Shown piece by piece: positions 1 through 5,348 of a stretch of DNA of 5,348 nt. Made by a program: the position numbers and the translations under genes. Source of the stretch: CAMEON01 sp963609805 (lineage in GTDB: Bacteria > Bacillota > Clostridia > Oscillospirales > CAG-272); assembly GCA_963609805.1 (NCBI GenBank), contig CAVDLN010000110.1, positions 1 through 5,348 on the forward strand, written 5' to 3'. How positions within the stretch are numbered: position 1 is the first letter of the stretch; the number at the start of each line of letters is the position of its first letter. Under the pieces are notes generated by a model. The model did no database searches. It worked only from the letters and a program-made list of their open reading frames with translations, and had not been told where the DNA came from.

Positions 1-500
1 GACTCCAGCAGATGGGGTATCGGATTGATGACAACTGCTCGGACGATCACCTGACAGGCAGCATCACGACCGTGCAGGAAAACCAGCTCATTGCCACCAC
101 CATTCCCTATGATGAAGGATGGAATGTATATGTTGACGGGGAGAAAGTCGAGGTATGCAGAACAGCGGATGCGCTGCTCGGTTTCCGCATTGAGGGTGCC
201 GGAGAGCATACTCTGGAGATGCGCTATATGCCGCACACGGTTTCATTCGGCATGGCTGTTTCGGCATTGGCAATTTTCATTTTCATTCTTCTGCTGATCG
301 CCTACCGATGGCTGCTGCGCGTTCCGATTCTGCGCGGTGTTCTGATGGTTCCGGGAAAAGAAATCCACACCGCCGAAACTCCGGAAAACAGTGACAGCGA
401 TAAACCGCTCCCGGGAGACATCGGCTACGAGACTCCGGACGTAAAGCCGGTACCGTCGGATGCTCCGGAGGACGTCGACGAAAAGCCGGATAAGAAATAA
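1..500 (+). CDS. YfhO-family membrane protein, C-terminal fragment (5' end outside window)
   Basis: The reading frame is already open at the left edge (first whole codon at position 3, reading Leu-Gln-Gln before the Met at 12), so that Met is internal and the true start lies upstream. The visible part (about 165 residues) has the usual end of YfhO proteins. An extracytoplasmic beta-rich segment contains 'PYDEGWNVYVDGEKV' and 'GAGEHTLEMRYMP', and is followed by one hydrophobic helix at residues 78-98 (counted from the Met at 12) with an Arg-rich flank. YfhO proteins are polytopic GT-C-like membrane proteins; in Bacillus and Listeria relatives they take part in glycosylating teichoic acids, using undecaprenyl-phosphate-linked sugars. 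The substrate cannot be deduced from this fragment. After the last helix there is a tail of about 60 residues; its final 45 or so (118-162) are rich in Pro, Asp, Glu and Lys and look disordered. The family call is fairly secure and the function is only inferred. Confidence 0.82.
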   Translation, partial: LQQMGYRIDDNCSDDHLTGSITTVQENQLIATTIPYDEGWNVYVDGEKVEVCRTADALLGFRIEGAGEHTLEMRYMPHTVSFGMAVSALAIFIFILLLIAYRWLLRVPILRGVLMVPGKEIHTAETPENSDSDKPLPGDIGYETPDVKPVPSDAPEDVDEKPDKK

Positions 501-506
501 ATTTCC

Positions 507-540
507 ACGGAGCCCGGCGTACCCGCCCGGCTCCGTTCTT
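507..540 (+). terminator. Rho-independent terminator after the YfhO-family gene
   Basis: Seven bases after the stop codon lies an inverted repeat. Arm 507-518 (ACGGAGCCCGGC) pairs with 525-536 (GCCCGGCTCCGT) across the six-base loop GTACCC. This gives eight outer base pairs, one C-C mismatch and three inner pairs. A short imperfect T tract (TTCTT) follows the stem. It separates the upstream gene from ruvA, which begins only 44 bases later, so the ruvA promoter must be inside this small gap or some readthrough must occur. The stem is strong but the T tract is modest. Confidence 0.75.
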
Positions 541-583
541 ATAAGAAAAGAAACAAGTATCCAATCGCGAAAGGAACGATCCT

Positions 584-1222
584 ATGTACTACTATATCAA
601 GGGGGGACTGACGGTTTCCTCCCCGTCACTTGCCGTCGTGGAGGCGGCAGGTGTCGGCTACAGACTGACGATCAGTGAAACGACCTATCGTTCCCTGCCC
701 CGCCCCGCACTGAACGATCCGCCCGAAGTCCGGCTGTATACCTATCTTTCAATCCGCGAGAATGATATTGAATTGTTCGGATTTCGGGACGAACGGGAGC
801 TTTCCTCCTTTCGGATGCTTCTGTCCGTGTCAGGCGTAGGCCCCCGCGCGGCAATATCCATCCTGTCGCTTATGACTCCGGAAAAATTCGCATTGGCTGT
901 CTGCACCGAGGATCGCAAGGCCATATCCAAGGCATCGGGGGTCGGGCCGAAAACAGCAGCCCGCATTATCCTTGAACTTAAGGACAAGCTTATGAAAGAA
1001 ACCGACATGGACGACGGTGATCTTTCCGCCGCAATCACCGATCACACTGCCGAGGCAGCCGGTGCTCCCGCACGCGGCAAACTCAGTGAGGCAACAGATG
1101 CGCTTTTGGTACTTGGATATACCAAAGCCGAGGCTCAGAATGCGCTGAAATCCATAGACATAACTGCGCTTTCGCTGGAAGAAATCATCAAGGAAGCATT
1201 GAAAAAGCTGATGAAACCGTAA
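584..1222 (+). CDS. ruvA: Holliday junction branch-migration protein RuvA
   Basis: RuvA binds four-way DNA junctions as a tetramer and loads the RuvB motor for branch migration in recombinational repair. The 212-residue length is normal for the family. The N-terminal OB-fold domain (1-66) opens with the typical 'MYYYIKG' and contains 'GVGYRL' (23-28) and 'RENDIELFGF' (58-67). Two helix-hairpin-helix motifs follow: 'SVSGVGPRAA' (81-90) and 'SKASGVGPKTAARIILELKD' (115-134). A flexible acidic linker (about 138-165) leads to domain III, which binds RuvB ('EATDALLVLGYTKAEAQNAL', 169-188). The start is supported by AAGGA at 571-575, eight bases upstream, and by the family-typical first residues. 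At the acidic pin, E. coli RuvA has Glu55-Asp56; here the ungapped match is Glu59-Asn60, with Asp61 next. ruvB follows after 15 bases, so the two are surely one transcript. No ruvC is adjacent. Confidence 0.97.
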   Translation: MYYYIKGGLTVSSPSLAVVEAAGVGYRLTISETTYRSLPRPALNDPPEVRLYTYLSIRENDIELFGFRDERELSSFRMLLSVSGVGPRAAISILSLMTPEKFALAVCTEDRKAISKASGVGPKTAARIILELKDKLMKETDMDDGDLSAAITDHTAEAAGAPARGKLSEATDALLVLGYTKAEAQNALKSIDITALSLEEIIKEALKKLMKP

Positions 1223-1228
1223 AAGGAG
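1222..1228 (+). promoter_or_regulatory. ribosome binding site of ruvB
   Basis: AAAGGAG begins at the last base of the ruvA stop codon and lies nine bases before the ATG at 1238. It supports the long form of RuvB. A weaker competing site, GGAG at 1264-1267, lies six bases before an in-frame ATG at 1274, which would shorten the protein by 12 residues but still leave most of the extra N-terminus. Confidence 0.7.
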
Positions 1229-1237
1229 TACTTCTGA

Positions 1238-2425
1238 ATGAACATCAAACAAAAAAGAAATGCGGAGAACGGCATGCCTGCCCCGGACGACGGGCTTTCG
1301 CTGTCGGATCTTGTCAATGTCGCATACGACAGCGAAAGCGGAAGCGGAGAAGATTACGATTTTGAAAACCGTATTATATCCCCCGCGGCAGCTCCCGAGG
1401 ACAAGGAATCGGAAGCCTCTCTCCGCCCGCATCGCCTGAATGATTATATCGGGCAGGATAAAGTAAAAGAGAATCTGCGCGTGTATATGGAAGCCGCACG
1501 CCTGCGCCATGAGCCGCTGGATCATGTTTTGCTGTACGGCCCTCCGGGACTCGGAAAAACCACGCTGTCCAATATTATTGCAGCCGAAATGGGAGTAAAT
1601 CTGCGCATTACATCAGGACCGTCCATTGAAAAAAAAGGAGATCTTGTGGCGCTTCTGACCAATCTGAACGAGGGGGATGTGCTGTTTATCGATGAAATCC
1701 ATCGTCTCCCGCGTATGATCGAGGAAATCCTATACCCCGCCATGGAAGATTTCGAAGTGGATTTTGTCATAGGAAAGGGCCCTACCGCCCGAAGCATCCG
1801 CATAGATCTGCCCAAGTTCACCTTAATCGGCGCTACTACCCGCGCAGGTCAGCTTACGACCCCCCTGCGTGACAGATTCGGCGTAATTTTTAAGCTGGAG
1901 CTGTATACGCCGGAACAGCTGGCGTGCATTGTGCAGCGCAGTGCCTCCATTTTGGGTATTCCCATCTCGGCGGACGGTGCCTTCGAGCTTGCCTCGCGCT
2001 CACGCGGAACGCCGCGTATCGCTAACCGCCTGCTTAAGCGTGTGCGGGATTTTGCGCAGGTACAGGGGAAGGTCGAAATAGACGCCGCCACGGCAGGGTA
2101 CGCGCTCGACCGTCTGGAAATTGATAATCTGGGTTTGGATAATGTCGATCGACGCATGCTGGAGGCTATCATCAAATTTTACGGCGGAGGACCGGTCGGA
2201 GTGGACACGCTCGCCGCCACCGTCGGAGAGGAAGCCGTAACCATTGAGGATGTTTATGAGCCCTACCTCATGCAATTGGGATTTGTCAGCCGCACGCCGC
2301 GCGGGCGATGCGTCACAAGGCTGGCCTACGAGCACCTCGGCCTCACGCCACCGTATGGTGAGACTGCGGCCGGAAGCGACGTTTCCGCTTCACAAATAAG
2401 CGCTTTTGATACAGAGGACGAATAA
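1238..2425 (+). CDS. ruvB: Holliday junction branch-migration helicase RuvB (N-terminally extended)
   Basis: RuvB is the AAA+ hexameric ATPase that pulls DNA through RuvA-bound Holliday junctions. Visible motifs, in order: 'LRPHRLNDYIGQ' (62-73), Walker A 'GPPGLGKTT' (101-109), Walker B 'LFIDEIHRL' (149-157), sensor 1 'IGATTRAG' (197-204), the arginine-finger segment 'PLRDRFG' (209-215), sensor 2 'RGTPRIANRLLKRVRDFA' (256-273), and the C-terminal winged-helix DNA-binding domain with 'GGGPVGVDTLAATVGEE' (316-332) and 'TPRGR' (353-357). All catalytic positions are intact. At 395 residues it is about 50-60 longer than the usual 330-350. The excess is mainly an acidic, low-complexity N-terminus (1-60), plus a polar C-terminal tail of about 25 residues. 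The start rests on AAAGGAG nine bases upstream. It lies 15 bases after ruvA and two bases before the tRNA-editing gene, consistent with one operon. Confidence 0.97.
   Translation: MNIKQKRNAENGMPAPDDGLSLSDLVNVAYDSESGSGEDYDFENRIISPAAAPEDKESEASLRPHRLNDYIGQDKVKENLRVYMEAARLRHEPLDHVLLYGPPGLGKTTLSNIIAAEMGVNLRITSGPSIEKKGDLVALLTNLNEGDVLFIDEIHRLPRMIEEILYPAMEDFEVDFVIGKGPTARSIRIDLPKFTLIGATTRAGQLTTPLRDRFGVIFKLELYTPEQLACIVQRSASILGIPISADGAFELASRSRGTPRIANRLLKRVRDFAQVQGKVEIDAATAGYALDRLEIDNLGLDNVDRRMLEAIIKFYGGGPVGVDTLAATVGEEAVTIEDVYEPYLMQLGFVSRTPRGRCVTRLAYEHLGLTPPYGETAAGSDVSASQISAFDTEDE
2413..2418 (+). promoter_or_regulatory. ribosome binding site of the tRNA-editing gene, inside the ruvB 3' end
   Basis: AGAGGA lies within the last codons of ruvB, nine bases before the ATG at 2428. 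The ruvB stop codon sits between this site and the start, with only two bases separating the genes, so ribosomes finishing ruvB pass directly over the site. Translational coupling is likely; this is an inference from spacing. Confidence 0.6.
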
Positions 2426-2427
2426 AA

Positions 2428-2988
2428 ATGGCACTTACACTGCAAAACGGACGTCCTGCAGACTTAACCGGGCGTCTTGACAAAGAAATCCGTGTATATG
2501 ACATGCTGGACAGTCTGCACATTCCCTACGGACGGGTAGATCATCCGCCTGCCGATACAATGGCTGTTTGCGCAGACATTGACAGAGCGCTTGACGCGGT
2601 TATCTGCAAAAATCTTTTCCTGTGCAATCGGCAGAAAACGCAATACTATCTTTTGATGATTCCCGGTGACAAAGTATTTCATACCAAGGAGCTGTCATCG
2701 CAAATCGGCACTGCAAGGCTGTCCTTCGGGGCACCCGATGCAATGTCGGAACTGTTGGACATTACACCCGGTTCGGTCAGCATCATGGGACTGATAAATG
2801 ACCATGCCTGCCGTGTGCGCCTGTTGGTAGATTCCGGTGTTTTAGACGGTGAGTATCTGGGCTGTCATCCGTGCATCAATACATCCAGCCTTCGCCTTCG
2901 TACACGGGATGTATTTGAAGTCTTCCTCCCGGCTGTCGGGCATGATTATACCGTGGTACATCTGTCAGGCAGCACATCTGAGGAATAA
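2428..2988 (+). CDS. YbaK/ProX-type prolyl-tRNA editing protein (probable Ala-tRNA(Pro) deacylase, PrdX/ProXp-ala-like)
   Basis: This 186-residue protein matches the free-standing INS-domain editing family, which hydrolyses mischarged tRNA(Pro) in trans, typically Ala-tRNA(Pro), when prolyl-tRNA synthetase cannot do so itself. Signatures seen are 'IRVYDMLDSLHIPYGRVDHP' (21-40), 'ICKNLFLCNRQKTQYYLLMI' (59-78) with the conserved Lys61 of the editing pocket, 'GDKVFHTKELSSQIGTARLS' (80-99), 'PGSVSIMGLIND' (114-125) and 'GEYLGCHPCINTSS' (141-154). No signal peptide or membrane segment is visible, so the protein is cytosolic. It spans the usual length of the PrdX/ProXp-ala branch. It follows ruvB by two bases and ends the operon before a strong terminator. 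Some clostridial relatives accompany proline reductase genes, but none are visible here, so general proofreading is more likely. Family membership is secure; specificity for Ala over another amino acid is inferred. Confidence 0.92.
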   Translation: MALTLQNGRPADLTGRLDKEIRVYDMLDSLHIPYGRVDHPPADTMAVCADIDRALDAVICKNLFLCNRQKTQYYLLMIPGDKVFHTKELSSQIGTARLSFGAPDAMSELLDITPGSVSIMGLINDHACRVRLLVDSGVLDGEYLGCHPCINTSSLRLRTRDVFEVFLPAVGHDYTVVHLSGSTSEE

Positions 2989-3023
2989 GGAAATGCGGAT
3001 TAACTCTGACTTGAGTGCAAGCG

Positions 3024-3063
3024 AAAACGGCGCACTCCTTTTTACGGGAGTGCACCGTTTTTT
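3024..3063 (+). terminator. Strong, probably bidirectional Rho-independent terminator between convergent operons
   Basis: Arm 3024-3038 (AAAACGGCGCACTCC) pairs with 3047-3061 (GGAGTGCACCGTTTT) over an eight-base loop, with a single C-A mismatch at 3031/3054. On the + strand the stem runs into six T residues (3058-3063) and ends the ruvA-ruvB-editing-protein transcript 35 bases after the last stop. Read on the - strand, the same stem ends in four T residues followed by C, and lies about 65 bases beyond the stop of the LTA-synthase-like gene. It can therefore serve both convergent units. Confidence 0.88.
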
Positions 3064-3126
3064 CTGCGTAAACGTACGCGGCAGGAAAAGGATTCGCTTT
3101 TTTGAATCTATGGAAGTGTACGCTTC

Positions 3127-4890
3127 CTATTCGTTTTCCTTTTCCGCCTTGGATTCCAATTCCTCGTAGTCCTCGCGTCCCATGATGTAATCGATATAAA
3201 AGTCGGATTTCTTTTCCAGTTCGGCATTCATGTAAGAAAGCTCGTATGTTTCCGCCAATGTGGGACGAGATGAAAAGAGATTTGCTCCCAGTCCAAGACG
3301 ATCGCCCTCAATGGTAAACCCGGCCGCTGCCAGCATGGTCGGATAGAAATCGAACGCCGTGAAAGAGCGGTTCTTTGTGTTGGTGGTCGACATGACGGAG
3401 TTCAAAATCAGATTATATCGACCGCGCAGGTCGTCGTCGTCCTTGTCACAGAAACTTTTGAGCATGTTTACATGGTCACCGATGATGACAATCGTTGTGT
3501 TTTCGTAGAAAGGCTGTTTCTTCACCCACTGCACAAACTCCGCAATACTGCGGGAGGTTGTGGCATACACATTCTCCAGCTGTCGATCAAACTTTGTCTC
3601 GCTCCCTTTATAGTCCCCGTCCGCCTCATACGTGTAGCCCGTAAAGTGCGTGTCAATCGTGCTGATAAACAAATGCCATGGCTGATCGTCCGCGTCGCTC
3701 TGTGTTGAGAGAAATTTCTTCGCGACATCAAATGTAAACTCGTCGGAAAATCCCCATTCGTTCTTTTGGGATTTGGGAATCTCCATACTGTAATAGGTTT
3801 CCGTCCCGGTTTTGAAGCGTAGATTATTGGGGTCAATGATCTCATAGTTTCCGTGGCATGTGAAGTATTCCGCCACGCCGCCGAAGGAAGTGCGGCAGGC
3901 AGAAATCAAAACATTCCGGTATCCGAAATCCTGAAGAACATCCCCCAGTGCGTATGCACCCTTCAAAAAGTTCTTGGAATGGTAGGAATTATTCATGCCG
4001 ACCGGCACCTTGAAAGGGATTCCGGCCGTATTGGCTATCATGGAAGCCGTCGTCCAAGTGCTGCCGTAGCCGTCCTGCGTCCCGCGTGTGCCGCCGTCGC
4101 TTGCAAAAAAGACTGCGTCCTCGTCATGGAGCAGATCATACATCTCGGGAATGACCTCGTAATCCCATGCTCCGCCCTGTTCCTTCGTGAACATGGTGGT
4201 TTCCAACGACTCCACCTCAATCACCAACAGATTGCGAAGCTTTTCCGGTGCCTTGACAAGGTAACCGGGATTGGAATACTCGTCCCATATATTGTCCATG
4301 GTTTCAGCGGTTTGTGCATCCGATTCGGATGTTAATTCATCGTTTTCAATCAACTCGGACGTCCCGCGCGGATCCACATAATGATCCCGGATAAATTCGG
4401 AAGTCCGGAATTGCGCAGCAACAAAGGTATAAACGCCTATTTGCTGACAGCCGATTCCTATGAAGATGACGAACACGGCGGCAGTAAATATCCATTTGTG
4501 CCGGATCGGATAAAGCTGTATCTCTTTTTCCCTGCCGCTTTTTTGCGACTTGCGCCGAATCGTACGGCGCTTCCCGAAAACATCATACTGGAGCAGCAAG
4601 AGGAGCGCAATGATGACGAGGCAGGGCGGGCCTACTATGGCAGCCCCTTTGAGAAAAGTACTGGCACCGGAGTCACCGGCACCGTTGGTCAGGTAAAACC
4701 ACAATTCTTCCAGTTTCTCATTGGGATACACGGCATGCAGATATATTGCCGCGCCGCAGGCTGCCACGGGCAGAACCGTCAGGAGAACATGCAGACCCAT
4801 AAGCAGGATGTGCCCTGCCGTTTTCCTGTTTTTTCCCTCCGGCTTCTCAGCCCTGCTGTCCGTTACATGTGCGCTGTTGGGTTCCATCAT
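3127..4890 (-). CDS. LTA synthase / OpgB-type membrane sulfatase-fold protein (probable phosphoglycerol transferase)
   Basis: This 587-residue membrane protein has an extracytoplasmic domain of the alkaline-phosphatase/sulfatase fold, as in lipoteichoic acid synthase and phosphoglycerol transferase I (OpgB/MdoB). Three hydrophobic helices are seen (about 26-52, 80-102, 133-158). The Arg/Lys-rich N-terminus and the basic loop at 106-122 should be cytoplasmic, placing residues 159-587 outside the cell. Catalytic-domain landmarks are 'NLLVIEVESLETTMF' (220-234; Glu227 the likely metal ligand), 'GSTWTTASMIANTAGIP' (276-292; Thr280 the likely nucleophile, in an OpgB-like 'WT-A-M' setting), 'STIDTHFTGY' (410-419) and 'IIGDHVNM' (469-476; Asp472 and His473 likely metal ligands). 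The family moves glycerol phosphate from phosphatidylglycerol to a polymer or glycan; the acceptor here is unknown. LtaS has five helices and OpgB about four, so three is short. The start at the first of two Met codons is set by GGAGGT nine to ten bases upstream. thrS precedes it on the same strand. Confidence 0.88.
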   Translation of the reverse strand: MMEPNSAHVTDSRAEKPEGKNRKTAGHILLMGLHVLLTVLPVAACGAAIYLHAVYPNEKLEELWFYLTNGAGDSGASTFLKGAAIVGPPCLVIIALLLLLQYDVFGKRRTIRRKSQKSGREKEIQLYPIRHKWIFTAAVFVIFIGIGCQQIGVYTFVAAQFRTSEFIRDHYVDPRGTSELIENDELTSESDAQTAETMDNIWDEYSNPGYLVKAPEKLRNLLVIEVESLETTMFTKEQGGAWDYEVIPEMYDLLHDEDAVFFASDGGTRGTQDGYGSTWTTASMIANTAGIPFKVPVGMNNSYHSKNFLKGAYALGDVLQDFGYRNVLISACRTSFGGVAEYFTCHGNYEIIDPNNLRFKTGTETYYSMEIPKSQKNEWGFSDEFTFDVAKKFLSTQSDADDQPWHLFISTIDTHFTGYTYEADGDYKGSETKFDRQLENVYATTSRSIAEFVQWVKKQPFYENTTIVIIGDHVNMLKSFCDKDDDDLRGRYNLILNSVMSTTNTKNRSFTAFDFYPTMLAAAGFTIEGDRLGLGANLFSSRPTLAETYELSYMNAELEKKSDFYIDYIMGREDYEELESKAEKENE

Positions 4891-4898
4891 GCGGTATG

Positions 4899-4904
4899 AC
4901 CTCC
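4899..4904 (-). promoter_or_regulatory. ribosome binding site of the LTA-synthase-like gene
   Basis: The - strand reads GGAGGT here, eight bases before the ATG at 4890 (nine counted from GGAGG). The match to the anti-Shine-Dalgarno sequence is near perfect and favours the first of the two consecutive ATG codons. I found no convincing -35/-10 pair between this site and the end of thrS; a TTTACA at the hairpin loop has no good -10 partner 16-18 bases on. Confidence 0.75.
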
Positions 4905-4950
4905 GTTTTCTTCTGTCGGTTAAGTGGGATCATGCGGAGATGTCGGAACC

Positions 4951-4994
4951 GGGCACCGGTACTGTAAATTCCGGTGCCCTTCTTTTGTTCTTTT
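4951..4994 (+). terminator. Perfect 9-bp hairpin with T-rich tail on the + strand, between thrS and the LTA-synthase-like gene
   Basis: GGGCACCGG (4951-4959) and CCGGTGCCC (4971-4979) form a perfect stem around an 11-base loop. On the + strand a T-rich run (TTCTTTTGTTCTTTT, 4980-4994) follows directly, the layout of an intrinsic terminator. Yet both flanking genes run on the - strand, where the stem is followed by GGTTCCG with no T tract. It may end antisense transcription coming from under the downstream gene, or act as an RNA hairpin after the thrS stop. Structure is certain; role is not. Confidence 0.5.
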
Positions 4995-4995
4995 C

Positions 4996-5348
4996 TCAGC
5001 GCGCCTTTGTTGCAATCTCACGCAAAGCGTTTGCCATAAATTCCTCTGCGGGAACATCATTGGTCACCTCGCCCTTGCGGGAGCGGACAGAAACGGTCCC
5101 GGAGGATACCTCCTTGCCGCCGACCACCAGCATGTAGGGGATTTTTTCCTGCTGAGCGGCGCGGATTTTGTACCCGATGGTGTTGTTGCTCTTGTCAACC
5201 TCAACGCGCATACCGACTGCCGAATACTTATCTGCCAATTCCTGCGCATAGGGAAGCTCCGCTTCACCCATCGGCAGAATGCGCACCTGAACAGGAGCCA
5301 TCCACATCGGCAGTGCGCCGGCATAGGTTTCCAGAAGGTAGGCAAGCG
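4996..5348 (-). CDS. thrS: Threonyl-tRNA synthetase, C-terminal anticodon-binding domain (5' end outside window)
   Basis: The frame is open to the right edge, and only the last 116 residues of an enzyme of about 580-650 are present. The Met codon at 5307 is internal: the 13 residues before it ('LAYLLETYAGALP') continue the family pattern. The segment is the class IIa anticodon-binding domain: 'YAGALPMWMAPVQVRILP' at the junction after the catalytic core, then 'YAQELADKYSAVGMRVEVD', 'TIGYKIRAAQQEKIPYMLVV' and 'GGKEVSSGTVSVRSRKGE', which fits ThrRS rather than ProRS or HisRS. ThrRS attaches threonine to tRNA(Thr) in the cytosol. The catalytic domain and the N-terminal editing domain are outside the window, and so is any T-box leader that would control the gene. 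The LTA-synthase-like gene starts 105 bases after the stop on the same strand; the hairpin between them leaves co-transcription uncertain. Confidence 0.95.
   Translation of the reverse strand, partial: LAYLLETYAGALPMWMAPVQVRILPMGEAELPYAQELADKYSAVGMRVEVDKSNNTIGYKIRAAQQEKIPYMLVVGGKEVSSGTVSVRSRKGEVTNDVPAEEFMANALREIATKAR

Noticed and set aside
830..1525. A 231-codon - strand open frame spanning the ruvA/ruvB junction.
   Set aside because: Its product is Cys/Phe-rich with no known motif, and it overlaps two unambiguous genes in the opposite orientation.
3013..3037. GAGTGC (3013-3018) could pair with GCACTC (3032-3037), competing with the terminator stem as in an attenuator.
   Set aside because: The alternative stem is only six pairs with a 13-base loop, against about 14 pairs for the terminator, and no + strand gene lies downstream to be regulated.
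3068..3082. Small inverted repeat GCGTA-AACG-TACGC beyond the bidirectional terminator.
   Set aside because: A five-pair stem without a T tract on either strand is within chance expectation, and the neighbouring stem already explains termination.
3853..4335. A 160-codon open frame on the + strand opposite the LTA-synthase-like gene.
   Set aside because: It has no recognisable domain and lies entirely antisense to a gene with clear catalytic motifs; other long open frames opposite ruvA, ruvB and thrS are shadows for the same reason.
4663..4685. GGCACCG repeated twice within the LTA-synthase-like gene, resembling the nearby intergenic hairpin arm.
   Set aside because: It encodes part of a Gly/Ala/Ser-rich extracellular loop and is only two short copies, so it is most simply codon-level coincidence rather than a repeat family.
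4381..4899. A 172-codon + strand open frame opposite the membrane part of the LTA-synthase-like gene.
   Set aside because: The - strand frame gives coherent hydrophobic helices with positive-inside flanks and a strong ribosome binding site; the + strand product has no recognisable features.

Overview
The window looks like an ordinary chromosomal stretch of a Gram-positive bacterium, most likely a member of class Clostridia. The reasons are the mid-range base composition (roughly half GC by eye), strong AGGAGG-type ribosome binding sites, and the gene content: YfhO and LTA-synthase-type envelope proteins beside ruvAB, and a stand-alone Ala-tRNA(Pro) deacylase with the 'CKNLFLCNRQ' and 'GCHPC' signatures that I associate with clostridial PrdX/ProXp-ala proteins. 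This lineage call rests on pattern recognition, not a search. I saw no rRNA, tRNA, CRISPR array, insertion sequence or phage gene.

Layout. Positions 1-500 (+) hold the 3' end of a YfhO-family membrane protein gene, closed by a hairpin terminator at 507-540. Next comes a tight + strand cluster: ruvA (584-1222), ruvB (1238-2425, with an unusually long N-terminal extension) and a YbaK/ProX-type tRNA-editing protein (2428-2988). A strong, probably bidirectional terminator follows (3024-3063). The - strand then carries an LTA-synthase/OpgB-type membrane phosphoglycerol transferase-like protein (4890-3127). Upstream of it on the same strand is the 3' end of thrS (5348-4996). These two are separated by a 105-bp gap containing a perfect 9-bp hairpin whose T-rich tail lies on the opposite (+) strand.

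How the genes fit together. RuvA and RuvB form the Holliday-junction branch-migration motor. The co-transcribed deacylase and the neighbouring threonyl-tRNA synthetase both serve translation, one by proofreading and one by charging, but they belong to convergent units. The YfhO protein and the LTA-synthase-like enzyme both fit work on polyol-phosphate or glycolipid polymers outside the membrane, although they too are in separate units. No new system is evident. The points worth a second look are the long acidic N-terminus of RuvB, the Asp-to-Asn change at the RuvA acidic pin, the three-helix architecture of the LTA-synthase-like protein, the wrong-facing hairpin upstream of it, and the clustering of two envelope-polymer genes.
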